From Granulosicoccus sp. (GTDB lineage: Bacteria > Pseudomonadota > Gammaproteobacteria > Granulosicoccales > Granulosicoccaceae), in the NCBI GenBank assembly GCA_023301725.1, contig JALZUD010000055.1, positions 39,255-103,254 on the forward strand: 64,000 nucleotides of DNA, in the 5' to 3' direction. This document shows, piece after piece, positions 26,967 through 36,033 of the stretch. The translations under genes and the position numbers were made by a program. The notes beneath the pieces were generated by a model. That model did no database searches, had not been told where the DNA came from, and worked only from the letters and a program-made list of their open reading frames with translations. Each line of letters begins with the position of its first letter. Position 1 is the first letter of the stretch.

Positions 26967-27743
26967 ATGATCGAATTACACTCAATTCAACAGGGTGAGG
27001 GAGAACCGCTAGTCATGTTGCATGGCTTATTTGGTAGCGCTGATAACTTCGGTGTCGTGGCCCGTGAACTGCAAAATCGTTTTTGTGTTGTCCGAGTCGA
27101 TTTGCCTGGTCACGGATTATCGCCAAAACTGCCGAGCCTATCCCTAGCTGCCATGGCCAATGCAGTGCTAGACATGCTTGAACACAAGGGTATCAAGCAG
27201 TTTCATCTGCTGGGGCATTCACTGGGTGGCAAGGTCGCCATGTCAGTGGCAGCTAATGCTCGCTGCAACGGCCTACAAAAGCTGATTGTGGTGGACATTG
27301 CCCCAAAAGACTACCCTCCTCATCATCAAGACATCCTAGAGGCACTGCAGGCGATAGATTTGGGGGCCATCGCTAGCCGAACCACGGCGGAAAAGCTTCT
27401 GAGTTCGACTATCACAGATGCTGGAATCAGAGCTTTCTTGCTCAAAAGCCTGTACCGAGACAAAAAAAACGGCTTCGCTTGGCGATTCGACTTACAGCAA
27501 CTAAGCACTGACTATCCACTTATTGCAAAATCTCCACCGCTAGAGCAACGCGTTGAACAACCCACACTATTTATTAAGGGCGGTAACAGTGATTACCTAC
27601 ACGCTAGCGATGAACCCATAATTCGGCAGGCTTTTGTGTCACCGAGTGTTAAAGTCATCATGGGTGCAGGTCACTGGCCACACGCAGAAAAACCAGAGCA
27701 GTTTGTACGCATTTGCGAACAGTTCCTAGCAACGAAACCCTAG
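26967..27743 (+). CDS. ybfF: Alpha/beta hydrolase, YbfF-like esterase
   Basis: A 258-residue cytoplasmic esterase. It has the oxyanion HGLFGSADNFG, the strand VVRVDLPGHG, the nucleophile elbow LLGHSLGGKVAM (Ser), the acid in FIKGGNSDYL, and the catalytic His in GAGHWPHAEKP. The ATG at 26967 gives the usual family N-terminus (LHSIQQGEGEPLVMLHG); the longer frame to 26883 overlaps gshA. The stop codon TAG at 27741-27743 and the last Pro codon lie inside the left terminal repeat of the 202-bp element, so the natural C-terminus may have been altered by its insertion. Confidence 0.9.
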   Translation: MIELHSIQQGEGEPLVMLHGLFGSADNFGVVARELQNRFCVVRVDLPGHGLSPKLPSLSLAAMANAVLDMLEHKGIKQFHLLGHSLGGKVAMSVAANARCNGLQKLIVVDIAPKDYPPHHQDILEALQAIDLGAIASRTTAEKLLSSTITDAGIRAFLLKSLYRDKKNGFAWRFDLQQLSTDYPLIAKSPPLEQRVEQPTLFIKGGNSDYLHASDEPIIRQAFVSPSVKVIMGAGHWPHAEKPEQFVRICEQFLATKP

Positions 27744-27939
27744 TGTTGCATAAAATTTCGGCCCAGAACCGCTTCGCTGCTTCTGTAGCAGCATCTAAGG
27801 GGCTGTACTCATTTTTCCTGGATCTCACCTAGAGTGACTAGGCTCAACCCAGTAAAATTTCCGTGCAGTCGGGGCCGCCTTCGGTACTTATATACAGCTC
27901 TATAAGCTTCTGAACTCAAAATTTTATGCAACACTAGGG
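27738..27939. mobile_element. 202-bp MITE-like element with 21-bp perfect terminal inverted repeats
   Basis: CCCTAGTGTTGCATAAAATTT (split here for reference at 27738-27758) has its exact reverse complement at 27919-27939. The 160 bp between have no open frame and contain a central hairpin (CCTAG 27828-27832, CTAGG 27838-27842). No transposase is present. Target-site duplication is not clear: flanks read CGAAA on the left and ATAAT on the right. The left repeat supplies the stop codon of the esterase gene. A large bidirectional terminator is the alternative, but the 160-bp loop makes that unlikely. Confidence 0.6.
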
Positions 27940-27987
27940 ATAATTTACACATACAACTCTTAATATTTTTAGCTGTGATAGAAAATC

Positions 27988-28698
27988 ATGTCTGACTCAT
28001 TACGCGATCAATTGCTTCAAGCGGGCTTCGAAGCACCAAAGCCCAAAGCCAAACCTAAGGCAAAACCCCATTCAAAATCCAGGGTTAATCCAAACAATAA
28101 ATCGCGGCGTGGTGGCAGTTCCCAACAACACACGGGGACAAGCACCGCTCAGACAACAACAAACACTGGCCAGAAACCCTCATCGCATGTGCCGGGCAAG
28201 CCTCAAATAGTCGTCGGATATACTGACATACCGGCAGCTGCGCCCAAAAAGAAAAAATCCAAAAAAGCACCCGCGGTAAAGTCCAGAGGCAGCTCATGGA
28301 GCACACGTGGCAGCGAGCAACAAGCGACAACCACTCGTACAACAGAAACAGGAAACAGCGACCATCAGTTAGCTGAAAAAGAAGGCGCAGATGGGAAAAA
28401 AGGTCAAATACACGCCTTAATCGAGTCGACAATGCTCAAAGAACATAAGGGCGAAGCCATTTACCGTTTCACCTGGCAGAACAAAATTCGCGAGCTACTT
28501 GTGTCGGAAAAAATTAGGGGCCAACTGGCAAACGGGGAGTTGGCTATAACCTGGCTAAATGGTCGAACTTGCCTCATCCCTGCCGAAACAGCATCAAGTA
28601 TTAAGTTGATAAACGACAAGTGGCGTCTGTTTATAAACGCAGAAACAGCGGATGATCAAGAAGATGAACACCCTGTTCCTGATGATCTCATCTGGTAA
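27988..28698 (+). CDS. yaiL: DUF2058 family protein (YaiL-like)
   Basis: A 236-residue cytoplasmic protein. The N-terminus SDSLRDQLLQAGFE and the C-terminus ending PVPDDLIW match E. coli YaiL (ends VPDDLMW), described only as nucleoprotein- or polynucleotide-associated. The conserved domain (about residues 140-236) includes IHALIEST, YRFTWQNKIRELLVSEKIRGQL and GRTCLIPAETASSI. Between them lies a long Lys/Ser/Thr/Gln-rich low-complexity region (about residues 15-135), longer than in E. coli. It is followed 20 bases later by sbcB. Confidence 0.85.
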   Translation: MSDSLRDQLLQAGFEAPKPKAKPKAKPHSKSRVNPNNKSRRGGSSQQHTGTSTAQTTTNTGQKPSSHVPGKPQIVVGYTDIPAAAPKKKKSKKAPAVKSRGSSWSTRGSEQQATTTRTTETGNSDHQLAEKEGADGKKGQIHALIESTMLKEHKGEAIYRFTWQNKIRELLVSEKIRGQLANGELAITWLNGRTCLIPAETASSIKLINDKWRLFINAETADDQEDEHPVPDDLIW

Positions 28699-28718
28699 AC
28701 CACAGGCCAGCATCTCTT

Positions 28719-30197
28719 GTGAACACTACTACCCCCAGCCTCTACTGGTTTGACTACGAAACGTTTGGCACACATCCCGCCTGGGACAGACCTTGCCAAT
28801 TCGCAGGGGTCAGAACTGATCTTGATTTAAATGAAATAGACGATCCGATGGTGATTTATTGCCAGCAATCTATGGATTATCTGCCGCACCCTGCAGCTTG
28901 CCGCGTCACAGGTTTACTGCCACAAGATGTCAATGCTCAAGGGCTACGAGAAAACGAATTCATCGCTAAAATAGTGGAGCAGATTGGCGCACCTGGCACC
29001 TGCTCATTGGGTTACAACAGTATTCGGTTTGACGACGAATTTACCCGTAACACCCTATTCCGAAATTTCCACGATGCATACGAGCACGAATACAAAGACG
29101 GTAACAGTCGTTGGGATTTACTGGATGTTGTACGCCTTACTCGTGCCTTGCGACCTGACGGCATTCAGTGGCCAGTCCACGATGACGGCACGCCCAGTAA
29201 TAGACTGGAGCATCTCACGCAGGCCAATCATATTGAACATGGCCATGCGCACGATGCATTAAGCGATGTACGCGCCACTATTAGTGTTGCACGATTAATA
29301 CGTAACGCTCATCCCAAGCTCTATGACTACGCCTTCACACATCGTCAGAAGCACGCAGTTGCTGATCTGTTGAAAGTCAAAAATCCAGCTATTTGCTTAC
29401 AGATATCAGGAATGATTCCAGGCGCCAAATCCCATATAGCCGCTGTATTGCCCATCGCAATGCATCGGGACAATCGCAACAGCATCATTGTGCTCGACTT
29501 ACAAGAAGACCCAAGCCGCTTGCTTGCAATGAGTAGCGACGAAATCAATGAATCTGTGTTTACAAAAAAGAATACAAGCCCCGATATTGCGTTAAATGCA
29601 AACAAAGCGTCTGCGTGTCGACCTGGGCTACGAACTATTCAGATAAACAAATGCCCAGTTGTCGTACCTTGGAAAACTTTGCGTGAAAATGACGCAAAAA
29701 GATTAGGCATTGATACTGCCTTGATTGAGCATCACGCCCATATTGCCAGGCAACTACTCGAGCAAGAGCATCAACAAAAAATCAGTGATGCGATGAGTAG
29801 AAGCTGGCCCGATGAACGCATCGATGCCGAGGGGAGTTTATATAGCGGGTCTTTCTTGTCACAAGCGGATCGTGAGCGTTCGGAAGCGTTACGCCATGCC
29901 GAGCCGAGTTTGCTAAGCGCGTATCAGGATCACTTTGAGGACAAACGATTGTCTGTATTGGCTTGGCGTTATCAAGCCAGACACTACCCGGAGATGCTAG
30001 ATCAGGAACAACTGGCGCAGTGGCGTGAGTATTGTCGTGAGAAGTTGCAAAACAACGCAGCGCCATGGCTCAGCTTTGAAGGCTTTGAGCAGGCGATGGC
30101 AGATCAGGTGTGGGATGCAGAAGAATACGCGCTTCGCGATGCACTCAGCGCCCATAAGGACGCTGTGCAGGCTTTCAGTTCGGACGTAAAAGGCTAG
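28719..30197 (+). CDS. sbcB: Exodeoxyribonuclease I
   Basis: A 492-residue 3'-5' single-strand DNA exonuclease of the DEDDh class acting in recombination and mismatch repair. The GTG start at 28719 gives LYWFDYETFGTHPAWDRPCQFAG with the catalytic Asp and Glu. GYNSIRFDDEFTRNTLFRNF carries the second Asp, and HGHAHDALSDVRAT carries the last His/Asp. The SH3-like and C-terminal helical domains follow at normal length (E. coli 475). The stop overlaps that of the convergent membrane-protein gene by 4 bases. Confidence 0.96.
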   Translation: MNTTTPSLYWFDYETFGTHPAWDRPCQFAGVRTDLDLNEIDDPMVIYCQQSMDYLPHPAACRVTGLLPQDVNAQGLRENEFIAKIVEQIGAPGTCSLGYNSIRFDDEFTRNTLFRNFHDAYEHEYKDGNSRWDLLDVVRLTRALRPDGIQWPVHDDGTPSNRLEHLTQANHIEHGHAHDALSDVRATISVARLIRNAHPKLYDYAFTHRQKHAVADLLKVKNPAICLQISGMIPGAKSHIAAVLPIAMHRDNRNSIIVLDLQEDPSRLLAMSSDEINESVFTKKNTSPDIALNANKASACRPGLRTIQINKCPVVVPWKTLRENDAKRLGIDTALIEHHAHIARQLLEQEHQQKISDAMSRSWPDERIDAEGSLYSGSFLSQADRERSEALRHAEPSLLSAYQDHFEDKRLSVLAWRYQARHYPEMLDQEQLAQWREYCREKLQNNAAPWLSFEGFEQAMADQVWDAEEYALRDALSAHKDAVQAFSSDVKG

Positions 30198-30661
30198 TTA
30201 GTACGACGACCGCCACCATCCATGAAGTCTGTGCCACTGATTAGAGGGCGCATTGTGTTCATGATGAAGAAAGAAAAGAATAAAAAGAAAAATTGAAACT
30301 TTAGCGTGGCAAACTCAGGTGCGAACAGATGCACACTGGCAACGAACATTACAGAACCGAACACGTAGCCATAGCAAGAATGTGTAAAAAGGTTCATTAT
30401 CGAGTTTGTGATCTCAGGGCGATATACACCACTGCAAACCATTGAAAGCATCATAACAAACACAATGGGCACCATCGGGACTAGCATCTCGACTAAAGAG
30501 ACTCCCAAACTGATATGACCTGCTGCCAGAAACACACCTGAGAACAACAATGTTTCCGTAACGGCACGAAAAAACGACGGGAATTTTACTTGCCGAAGAA
30601 CTGTACGTGAAGTAACTTGAAGTGCGTTCGATACCACATTAGAAGAAGATGAAGTACTCAT
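30194..30661 (-). CDS. Four-helix membrane protein resembling the N-terminal part of polyprenyl sugar transferases
   Basis: A 155-residue integral membrane protein with four predicted helices (LLFSGVFLAAGHI, LVPMVPIVFVMMLSMV, YGYVFGSVMFVASVHLF, FFFLFFSFFIMNTM). The arrangement, with SGVYRPEITNSIMNLF between helices 2 and 3, recalls the membrane N-terminus of exopolysaccharide polyprenyl-glycosylphosphotransferases, but the nucleotide-binding and transferase domains are absent and the gene ends normally. It may be a stand-alone paralogue or a remnant. It is convergent with sbcB, overlapping by 4 bases. The family call is weak. Confidence 0.55.
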   Translation of the reverse strand: MSTSSSSNVVSNALQVTSRTVLRQVKFPSFFRAVTETLLFSGVFLAAGHISLGVSLVEMLVPMVPIVFVMMLSMVCSGVYRPEITNSIMNLFTHSCYGYVFGSVMFVASVHLFAPEFATLKFQFFFLFFSFFIMNTMRPLISGTDFMDGGGRRTN

Positions 30662-30863
30662 GCTGAATTCCTATTTTGCCAGACGTGAGGTCTAGGTCTA
30701 GAGCCGTGCTCAATATTCGCGAACTTTAACACCCATACGAGTGCAAAGACGGCAATAGGGTTCACATACACTAATATTTGACAATTTACTACAATATTTG
30801 AGAGGTGAACAGAAAAAACAACACTTTTCGGCCACCTCAACACCTCTGGTACGATAGCTAGAA

Positions 30864-31577
30864 ATGTCGCAACAAAAAATCAAGCTCTACCAGGGAACCG
30901 AGAGCGAGTGCAGCTATCTGGCGGACCGTCAAGCGATCAACATATACGCTGACCCCCATCATCCGCAGCCTCGAGCAGTTTATAACCAATTGATAAAAAA
31001 CGGGTTTCGTCGCTCTGGTGAATATGTTTACCGTCCCGGATGCGCGGACTGCTCTGCTTGCGTACCCGTGCGCATTTGCTGCGAAGAATTCCAGCCTAGG
31101 CGTACCGATAAACGCAACATTCAAAAAAACCAGGAATTAATAGTAAGTTACGAAAAATCCAGATTTACAGACGAATATTTTGATTTGTACACCCGCTATC
31201 TCAAAGTTCGACATCCAGCCGGAGGCATGGACAACCCAGACCCAGAGGATTTTTCGAGGTTTCTACTCAATCCTTGGGGGGAGACTCTCTTTGTTGATGT
31301 ACGACTCAATAACGACATCATCGCGGTTGCTGTCACTGATGCGACAGCCAATGGCCTGTCTGCTGTGTATACCTTTTTCGATCCACAACACGCACATCGT
31401 GGGTTAGGGAAGTTTTGCATATTGCAGCAGATAGAACTGTGCAAAGCCATGTCTTACCCCTATCTCTACCTCGGTTACTGGGTTAATGGCAGCCAGAAAA
31501 TGCAATATAAAACTGATTTTCATCCCCAAGAACACTTCAACGGCCACGACTGGTCGCGTTACGCGCCCTCAGTGTGA
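30864..31577 (+). CDS. bpt: Aspartate/glutamate leucyltransferase Bpt
   Basis: A 237-residue N-end-rule enzyme that transfers leucine from Leu-tRNA to proteins with N-terminal Asp or Glu, marking them for ClpAP. It has the Cys-rich N-terminal block (SECSYLADRQAINIYADP, GEYVYRPGCADCSACVPVRI) and the C-terminal GNAT-like part with VYTFFDPQHAHRGLGKFCILQQI and YLGYWVNGSQKMQYKTDFHPQE. Length and motifs match the bacterial Bpt family. In many gammaproteobacteria bpt sits between aat and infA near clpA; here it stands alone. The adenylate cyclase gene is convergent. Confidence 0.95.
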   Translation: MSQQKIKLYQGTESECSYLADRQAINIYADPHHPQPRAVYNQLIKNGFRRSGEYVYRPGCADCSACVPVRICCEEFQPRRTDKRNIQKNQELIVSYEKSRFTDEYFDLYTRYLKVRHPAGGMDNPDPEDFSRFLLNPWGETLFVDVRLNNDIIAVAVTDATANGLSAVYTFFDPQHAHRGLGKFCILQQIELCKAMSYPYLYLGYWVNGSQKMQYKTDFHPQEHFNGHDWSRYAPSV

Positions 31578-31603
31578 GCTCTTCTGTTAGGCAACTCCTA
31601 AGA

Positions 31604-32878
31604 TCATAGGCGCGCCTGCTCAATCCCCTTCAAGTAGATGCCGTACATTTTTGCAGGGCCCCAGTCATCGCGTAGTTGCGAGAACAGGCTTGCAGCAGAC
31701 TCCCAATCGCCACTTGCCGCTGCGGCCATCGCCTTTTCGTGCGTATTGAGGTTCGCCAGCAGTATTTCACTGGCATCAGCAACGGTGCATAGTGGTTCAT
31801 ATATCGTGACTACCTCCTCCCGGCCCTTCACTTGAATCGTGTCGAGTTCTCGAAAAAGAAGGTCTGGATGATCTTCCGTTGTGGAATCCCCAACGATGAT
31901 GGGCACATGGTATTTGCGCGTTTGCCTTTCTAGACTCTGCGCAACATTAACGGTTTCTCCAATGACTGTGTATTCCAAACGGTGCTCAGAACCCAGAGCC
32001 CCTGCCAATGCTGGTCCTGTGCTGATCCCGATGCCAATACTAATGGTGGGCAGTTGTCGAGCTTCGAGGGAGTTATTGAGTTGCTGCAATTCCTCTTGTA
32101 TATCAAGAGCAGCCCGTAAGGCATCGTAGGCGTGCGTCTGGCTAGTTATTGGCGCGCCCCACACTGCCATGACACTATCCCCCATGTACTTGTCTATACT
32201 GCCTCGGTAGCGCACAACGATCCGACTAACATGCGCAAAATATTCGTTTAACCAACTCGCCAGCTGCGTAGAGTCAAGCGCTTGCGCCGTTGAGGAAAAA
32301 TCGCGGATGTCGCAAAAGAGCACACTAATCTGACGCTCCTCTCCTGCCAGTGATAGCGGGTCAAGGTCGTGCTGGTAGTGATCACTAACCTCTTGCGGAA
32401 CAAATCTGGATAACAAACTACTGACTTTTTTATGATCTCGCACACTAGCGATATAAGCCAACAAAAGATAAGTCAACACCAACACGGCGATGACTAGCAG
32501 CTCAAACTCTAGGGGTGCTCCAGAACTCGATGTGGGCAATCTAAAGTGCAAAGTTAAAATCGCAGCCAACGCACAGCCAGCAAGAAACATTGCGCCAAAA
32601 ACCCTAAAGAACGGCATACAAAAAGCCAACGCAATAAGACAAGTCTGGGTTAACCAGAATAACTGTCCAAATGGTGCAGCCTCAAAAACATTCAATGACT
32701 GGCCTCCATGAATGCTCATATTGAATAGTCGATCCGAATGGCTACTCGGGTCCCAGTCAAAGGCAAAGTACAGTCTGAAAATACCTAGCCCTGTCATCAT
32801 CAGCAGTAGGTACACCAACAGCAACAACAGGGCGAAAGCCAGCGTGCGATGTGTGCGCTTGTAAAATGGAATGGTCAA
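31604..32878 (-). CDS. Membrane-anchored class III adenylate cyclase
   Basis: A 424-residue protein with five or so N-terminal helices (about residues 10-165) and a cytoplasmic cyclase domain. The catalytic residues are present: metal Asp in VLFCDIRDFS and KYMGDSVMAVWG, the substrate Lys of DKYMGDS, and Asn/Arg in TVNVAQSLERQ. The DTLN-type position reads YTVIGETVN. A linker FVPQEVSDHY precedes it, as in many proteobacterial cyclases, but there is no CHASE2 domain. The start appears to be TTG at 32878 since no ATG or GTG is suitably placed. The product is probably cAMP; the sensed signal is unknown. Confidence 0.85.
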   Translation of the reverse strand: MTIPFYKRTHRTLAFALLLLLVYLLLMMTGLGIFRLYFAFDWDPSSHSDRLFNMSIHGGQSLNVFEAAPFGQLFWLTQTCLIALAFCMPFFRVFGAMFLAGCALAAILTLHFRLPTSSSGAPLEFELLVIAVLVLTYLLLAYIASVRDHKKVSSLLSRFVPQEVSDHYQHDLDPLSLAGEERQISVLFCDIRDFSSTAQALDSTQLASWLNEYFAHVSRIVVRYRGSIDKYMGDSVMAVWGAPITSQTHAYDALRAALDIQEELQQLNNSLEARQLPTISIGIGISTGPALAGALGSEHRLEYTVIGETVNVAQSLERQTRKYHVPIIVGDSTTEDHPDLLFRELDTIQVKGREEVVTIYEPLCTVADASEILLANLNTHEKAMAAAASGDWESAASLFSQLRDDWGPAKMYGIYLKGIEQARL

Positions 32879-32966
32879 GGGACTAGCATCAAGTAGCGTG
32901 CACCTAGTGGTGGTGGCGTATCAATCGCACGGTGATTGTCAGGTAGAAAACTCATCAACCTGAATC

Positions 32967-33758
32967 TCAGTGATTTAAAAGCTGCAAAGCTTTGTCGTGC
33001 AATAGTGGGTTAGCAGCTGCCAGCACTGATGTGGTGGTTTGTGCAATTTCAGCGCCAGACAAATCAGTGATTACACCACCCGATTCCCTAACAGCTACGC
33101 TCAAAGCGGCAATATCGAGAATATTGACATCAGATTCGACCACTAGATCACACTGCCCACAGCACAGTTGGTGATAATGGCAGAAATCACCGTATCCACG
33201 AACTCGCCGCGCACGCGACACCAGTGAAGCGTAGCGACTCCAAGCTGCAGAATCGCCAGCCAGCGAACCCAGGTTACCAGAAGACAAAAAAGCGTCCTCA
33301 ATAGACACCACGTTGTCTCGCGCATAAACCCGCTGGCCGTTCAACCAAGCACCCTCTCCCGCGGTAGCTGTAAGACGTTCGCCATACGCTGGCGCGTTGG
33401 ACACGCCCACGACTAATCGTTGATCAACCGCTAACGCAATCTGGGTTGAGTAGAACGGCATGTTACGCACAAAACTCTTGGTGCCGTCGATGGGATCCAC
33501 TAACCACAGTAATTCTGCGCTTTCGCTACTTGCGCTCTTGCCAGTTTCCTCACCAAAAAACACAGCCTCGGGCAAGGCCGCCATCAGCACGCTACGAATG
33601 GCTTTCTCAGCCGCTATATCAACTTCTGTAACAGGCGAATCGTCAGACTTGTAGCTCACTTGCCAGTTTCCACTATCAAGAAATTCTTTAATAGTCTGAG
33701 CAGCTGCATTAGCCGCACTCTGTGCCGCGTCCATAGCGGCGCCTAAATCGCAATGCAT
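32967..33758 (-). CDS. Inositol-monophosphatase family phosphatase, HisN-like
   Basis: A 263-residue Mg2+-dependent phosphatase. Metal-site motifs are FFGEETGKS (Glu) and LLWLVDPIDGTKSFVRNMPFY, the DPIDGTKSF form typical of histidinol-phosphatases. The late WAGY-like motif is replaced by a segment around CDLVVESDVNILDIAAL, with Asp before IAAL. Acidic residues for two metals are present. Substrates could be histidinol phosphate, inositol phosphate or another small phosphate ester. ATG 33758 is used; a second ATG at 33734 is close. It is divergent from rep. Confidence 0.85.
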   Translation of the reverse strand: MHCDLGAAMDAAQSAANAAAQTIKEFLDSGNWQVSYKSDDSPVTEVDIAAEKAIRSVLMAALPEAVFFGEETGKSASSESAELLWLVDPIDGTKSFVRNMPFYSTQIALAVDQRLVVGVSNAPAYGERLTATAGEGAWLNGQRVYARDNVVSIEDAFLSSGNLGSLAGDSAAWSRYASLVSRARRVRGYGDFCHYHQLCCGQCDLVVESDVNILDIAALSVAVRESGGVITDLSGAEIAQTTTSVLAAANPLLHDKALQLLNH

Positions 33759-33892
33759 GCCTTAACCCTGATTAGTGACGATTGAGGGCTATAGTATACG
33801 GCCCGCCCAAGAAGTTTTTCGCCAACCGCGCATACGCGACAATTCAACGTACAATTGGCTCCCTTTTGGCGGCGCGCGACACCCTTTACTGC

Positions 33893-35908
33893 ATGGCTCT
33901 GAACCCTCAACAATTAGCCGCAGTAACGCATTTCACGACACCCCTATTGGTCCTTGCCGGTGCAGGCAGTGGCAAAACAGGCGTAATCACCCAGAAAATC
34001 GCCTGGCTGATCGAAAAACAGAATTATTCGCCGAAGTCGATAGTCGCCGTCACATTTACCAACAAAGCATCAATTGAGATGCGAACACGCTTAAAAAAGC
34101 AGCTCCAAGCATCCCAGACTCGCGGTCTTACCATTGCCACATTCCATCGCTTGGGAATGGATCTTTTGCACAAAGATGGAGAGGCTATCGGTTTACGCAA
34201 AGGATTTACCATTCTTGACCAAAATGATTCGGCTAGCGCACTGCGTGAACTCATTAGCGAGGCAAACAGTGCAATCGAGGTGCGTGATCTGCAAAACCAG
34301 ATTTCAGCATGGAAAAATGATTTCATTGAGCCCGACGCTGCAGCTGGCAGTGCGGTTGACGATAAAGAACGGATCGCAGCCACGCTTTACGCGCGTTACG
34401 ATGAGCTCCTCAGAGCCTGCAACTCAGTCGATTTTGACGATCTGATTAGCAAGCCTGTGAAGCTATTACGCGAGCACACGGAAATCCGTGAAAAATGGCG
34501 CGGCCGTATCAGACATCTGCTGGTTGACGAGTACCAAGATACAAACGGTGCGCAATACGAATTGGTGCGCTTACTTGTTGACAAGTTTGGGGCATTTACC
34601 GCAGTGGGAGATGATGATCAGTCGATCTACTCATGGCGCGGTGCGCGACCAGAGAACCTAATGGCTCTAAAGACTGATTACCCAAACCTCAAGGTTATCA
34701 AGCTTGAACAAAATTACCGCTCCAGCCAGCGCATACTTCGCTGCGCTAACGCAGTTATCAGCCACAACCCGCATGAATTTGAAAAACGCCTCTGGAGTGA
34801 TCTTGGCATCGGTGACCCGCTTCGTATTTCGGTGTGTAAGCACACACTGGATGAGGCCGAATGGGTGGCTGCCGAAATACTCACCAGGCACTACCAAAAA
34901 GGCACGGTCTGGGGAGACTTTGCGATTCTGTACAGGAGCAACTTCCAGTCACGCCCTTTTGAACAGGCTCTGCGCGAAAAACAAATCCCTTACACCATCA
35001 GTGGTGGTAGCTCGTTTTTCGATAAACCCGAAATAAGAGACATGCTGGCGTATCTGAAACTACTGGTCAATCCAGATGACGACACAGCGTTTCTGCGATG
35101 TATCAACACACCACGACGAGAAATCGGACCAACAACACTGAGCAAGCTTGGGCAACACGCACGTACGCGCAACAGTAGTTTGTTCGCTGCATGCCACGAT
35201 CTAGGACTTGAATCTGCATTGTCAGGTAAGGCGCTACACCGCCTACAACGATTCGCCAACTGGCTTACACTGACTGCAGACAACGCCGAACGAGGCGACA
35301 CATTGGCGGTTGTGAAAGGTATGTTCGATGATATCGACTACACCGACTGGGTTGACAAGCAATCTGATTCACCACCCAAGGTACAACGCGCCCTAGCTAA
35401 CGTTAATGAACTATTTGCCTGGATCGAACGGTTGTTAACCGATGGTGAACAAAAAGACCAACCGCTGTCGGAAGTTATTCGTTCTTTGTGCTTGCACGAT
35501 ATGTTGTCGCGGCAGGATGACGACTCAGACAACAATCAAGTGCAATTGATGACACTACACTCCGCCAAAGGCCTCGAATATCCACATGTGTTTATGGTTG
35601 GCATGGAAGAGGAATTAATTCCTCACCGCAACAGCATCGAAGAGGACTCCATCGAAGAGGAGCGCCGATTGGCTTATGTCGGCATGACACGTGCACAGCA
35701 TACGCTGACGTTCACCCGTTCACGTGCTCGCCAGCAGTTTGGAGAAACCAACGCCTGCGATGCAAGCCGGTTTCTTGATGACCTGCCGCGAGAGGATGTG
35801 GTCATATTGGGTGAGCTAGGAACAGAATCAAACGAACAGTCACGTGCTGTTGGAAAAGATGCTCTACAAGGACTACAAGCTATGCTGTCGGGTCAAGGAA
35901 CTTCGTGA
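33893..35908 (+). CDS. rep: ATP-dependent DNA helicase Rep
   Basis: A 671-residue superfamily 1 helicase moving 3'-5' that helps forks pass bound proteins. ATG 33893 gives MALNPQQLAAVTH, matching the E. coli start (673 residues); the frame extends to 33782 without homology. Motifs: Walker A LAGAGSGKT, Ia AVTFTNKA, II LLVDEYQDTN, III VGDDDQSIYSWRGA, IV LEQNYRSSQRIL, V LMTLHSAKGLEYPHVF and VI EERRLAYVGMTRAQ. All are intact. It is divergent from the phosphatase gene and 125 bases upstream of the Lon-type protease gene. Confidence 0.96.
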   Translation: MALNPQQLAAVTHFTTPLLVLAGAGSGKTGVITQKIAWLIEKQNYSPKSIVAVTFTNKASIEMRTRLKKQLQASQTRGLTIATFHRLGMDLLHKDGEAIGLRKGFTILDQNDSASALRELISEANSAIEVRDLQNQISAWKNDFIEPDAAAGSAVDDKERIAATLYARYDELLRACNSVDFDDLISKPVKLLREHTEIREKWRGRIRHLLVDEYQDTNGAQYELVRLLVDKFGAFTAVGDDDQSIYSWRGARPENLMALKTDYPNLKVIKLEQNYRSSQRILRCANAVISHNPHEFEKRLWSDLGIGDPLRISVCKHTLDEAEWVAAEILTRHYQKGTVWGDFAILYRSNFQSRPFEQALREKQIPYTISGGSSFFDKPEIRDMLAYLKLLVNPDDDTAFLRCINTPRREIGPTTLSKLGQHARTRNSSLFAACHDLGLESALSGKALHRLQRFANWLTLTADNAERGDTLAVVKGMFDDIDYTDWVDKQSDSPPKVQRALANVNELFAWIERLLTDGEQKDQPLSEVIRSLCLHDMLSRQDDDSDNNQVQLMTLHSAKGLEYPHVFMVGMEEELIPHRNSIEEDSIEEERRLAYVGMTRAQHTLTFTRSRARQQFGETNACDASRFLDDLPREDVVILGELGTESNEQSRAVGKDALQGLQAMLSGQGTS

Positions 35909-35942
35909 CCGAGCCTGTAGTCCTCAGTCGACACAAGAATTA

Positions 35943-35960
35943 AGTCGCTGATCGGCGACT
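35943..35960 (+). terminator. Hairpin between rep and the Lon-type gene
   Basis: AGTCGC (35943-35948) and GCGACT (35955-35960) are exact complements around a 6-nt loop, 35 bases after the rep stop. No T-run follows directly, so terminator function is tentative. Confidence 0.35.
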
Positions 35961-36033
35961 AGCCCGTTGAAATACAGATAAAGCGGCCTATCTTTTTGTA
36001 TTGTCATTTCACAACTCACATAGCTACAACACT

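Noticed and set aside
30658..30843. 61-codon minus frame just upstream of the four-helix membrane gene
   Set aside because: Although it ends in a 4-base overlap, its sequence shows no family pattern, signal or plausible ribosome site; likely chance.
33782..33892. Extended N-terminus for Rep
   Set aside because: The 37 extra codons have no homology; the ATG at 33893 fits the family start exactly.
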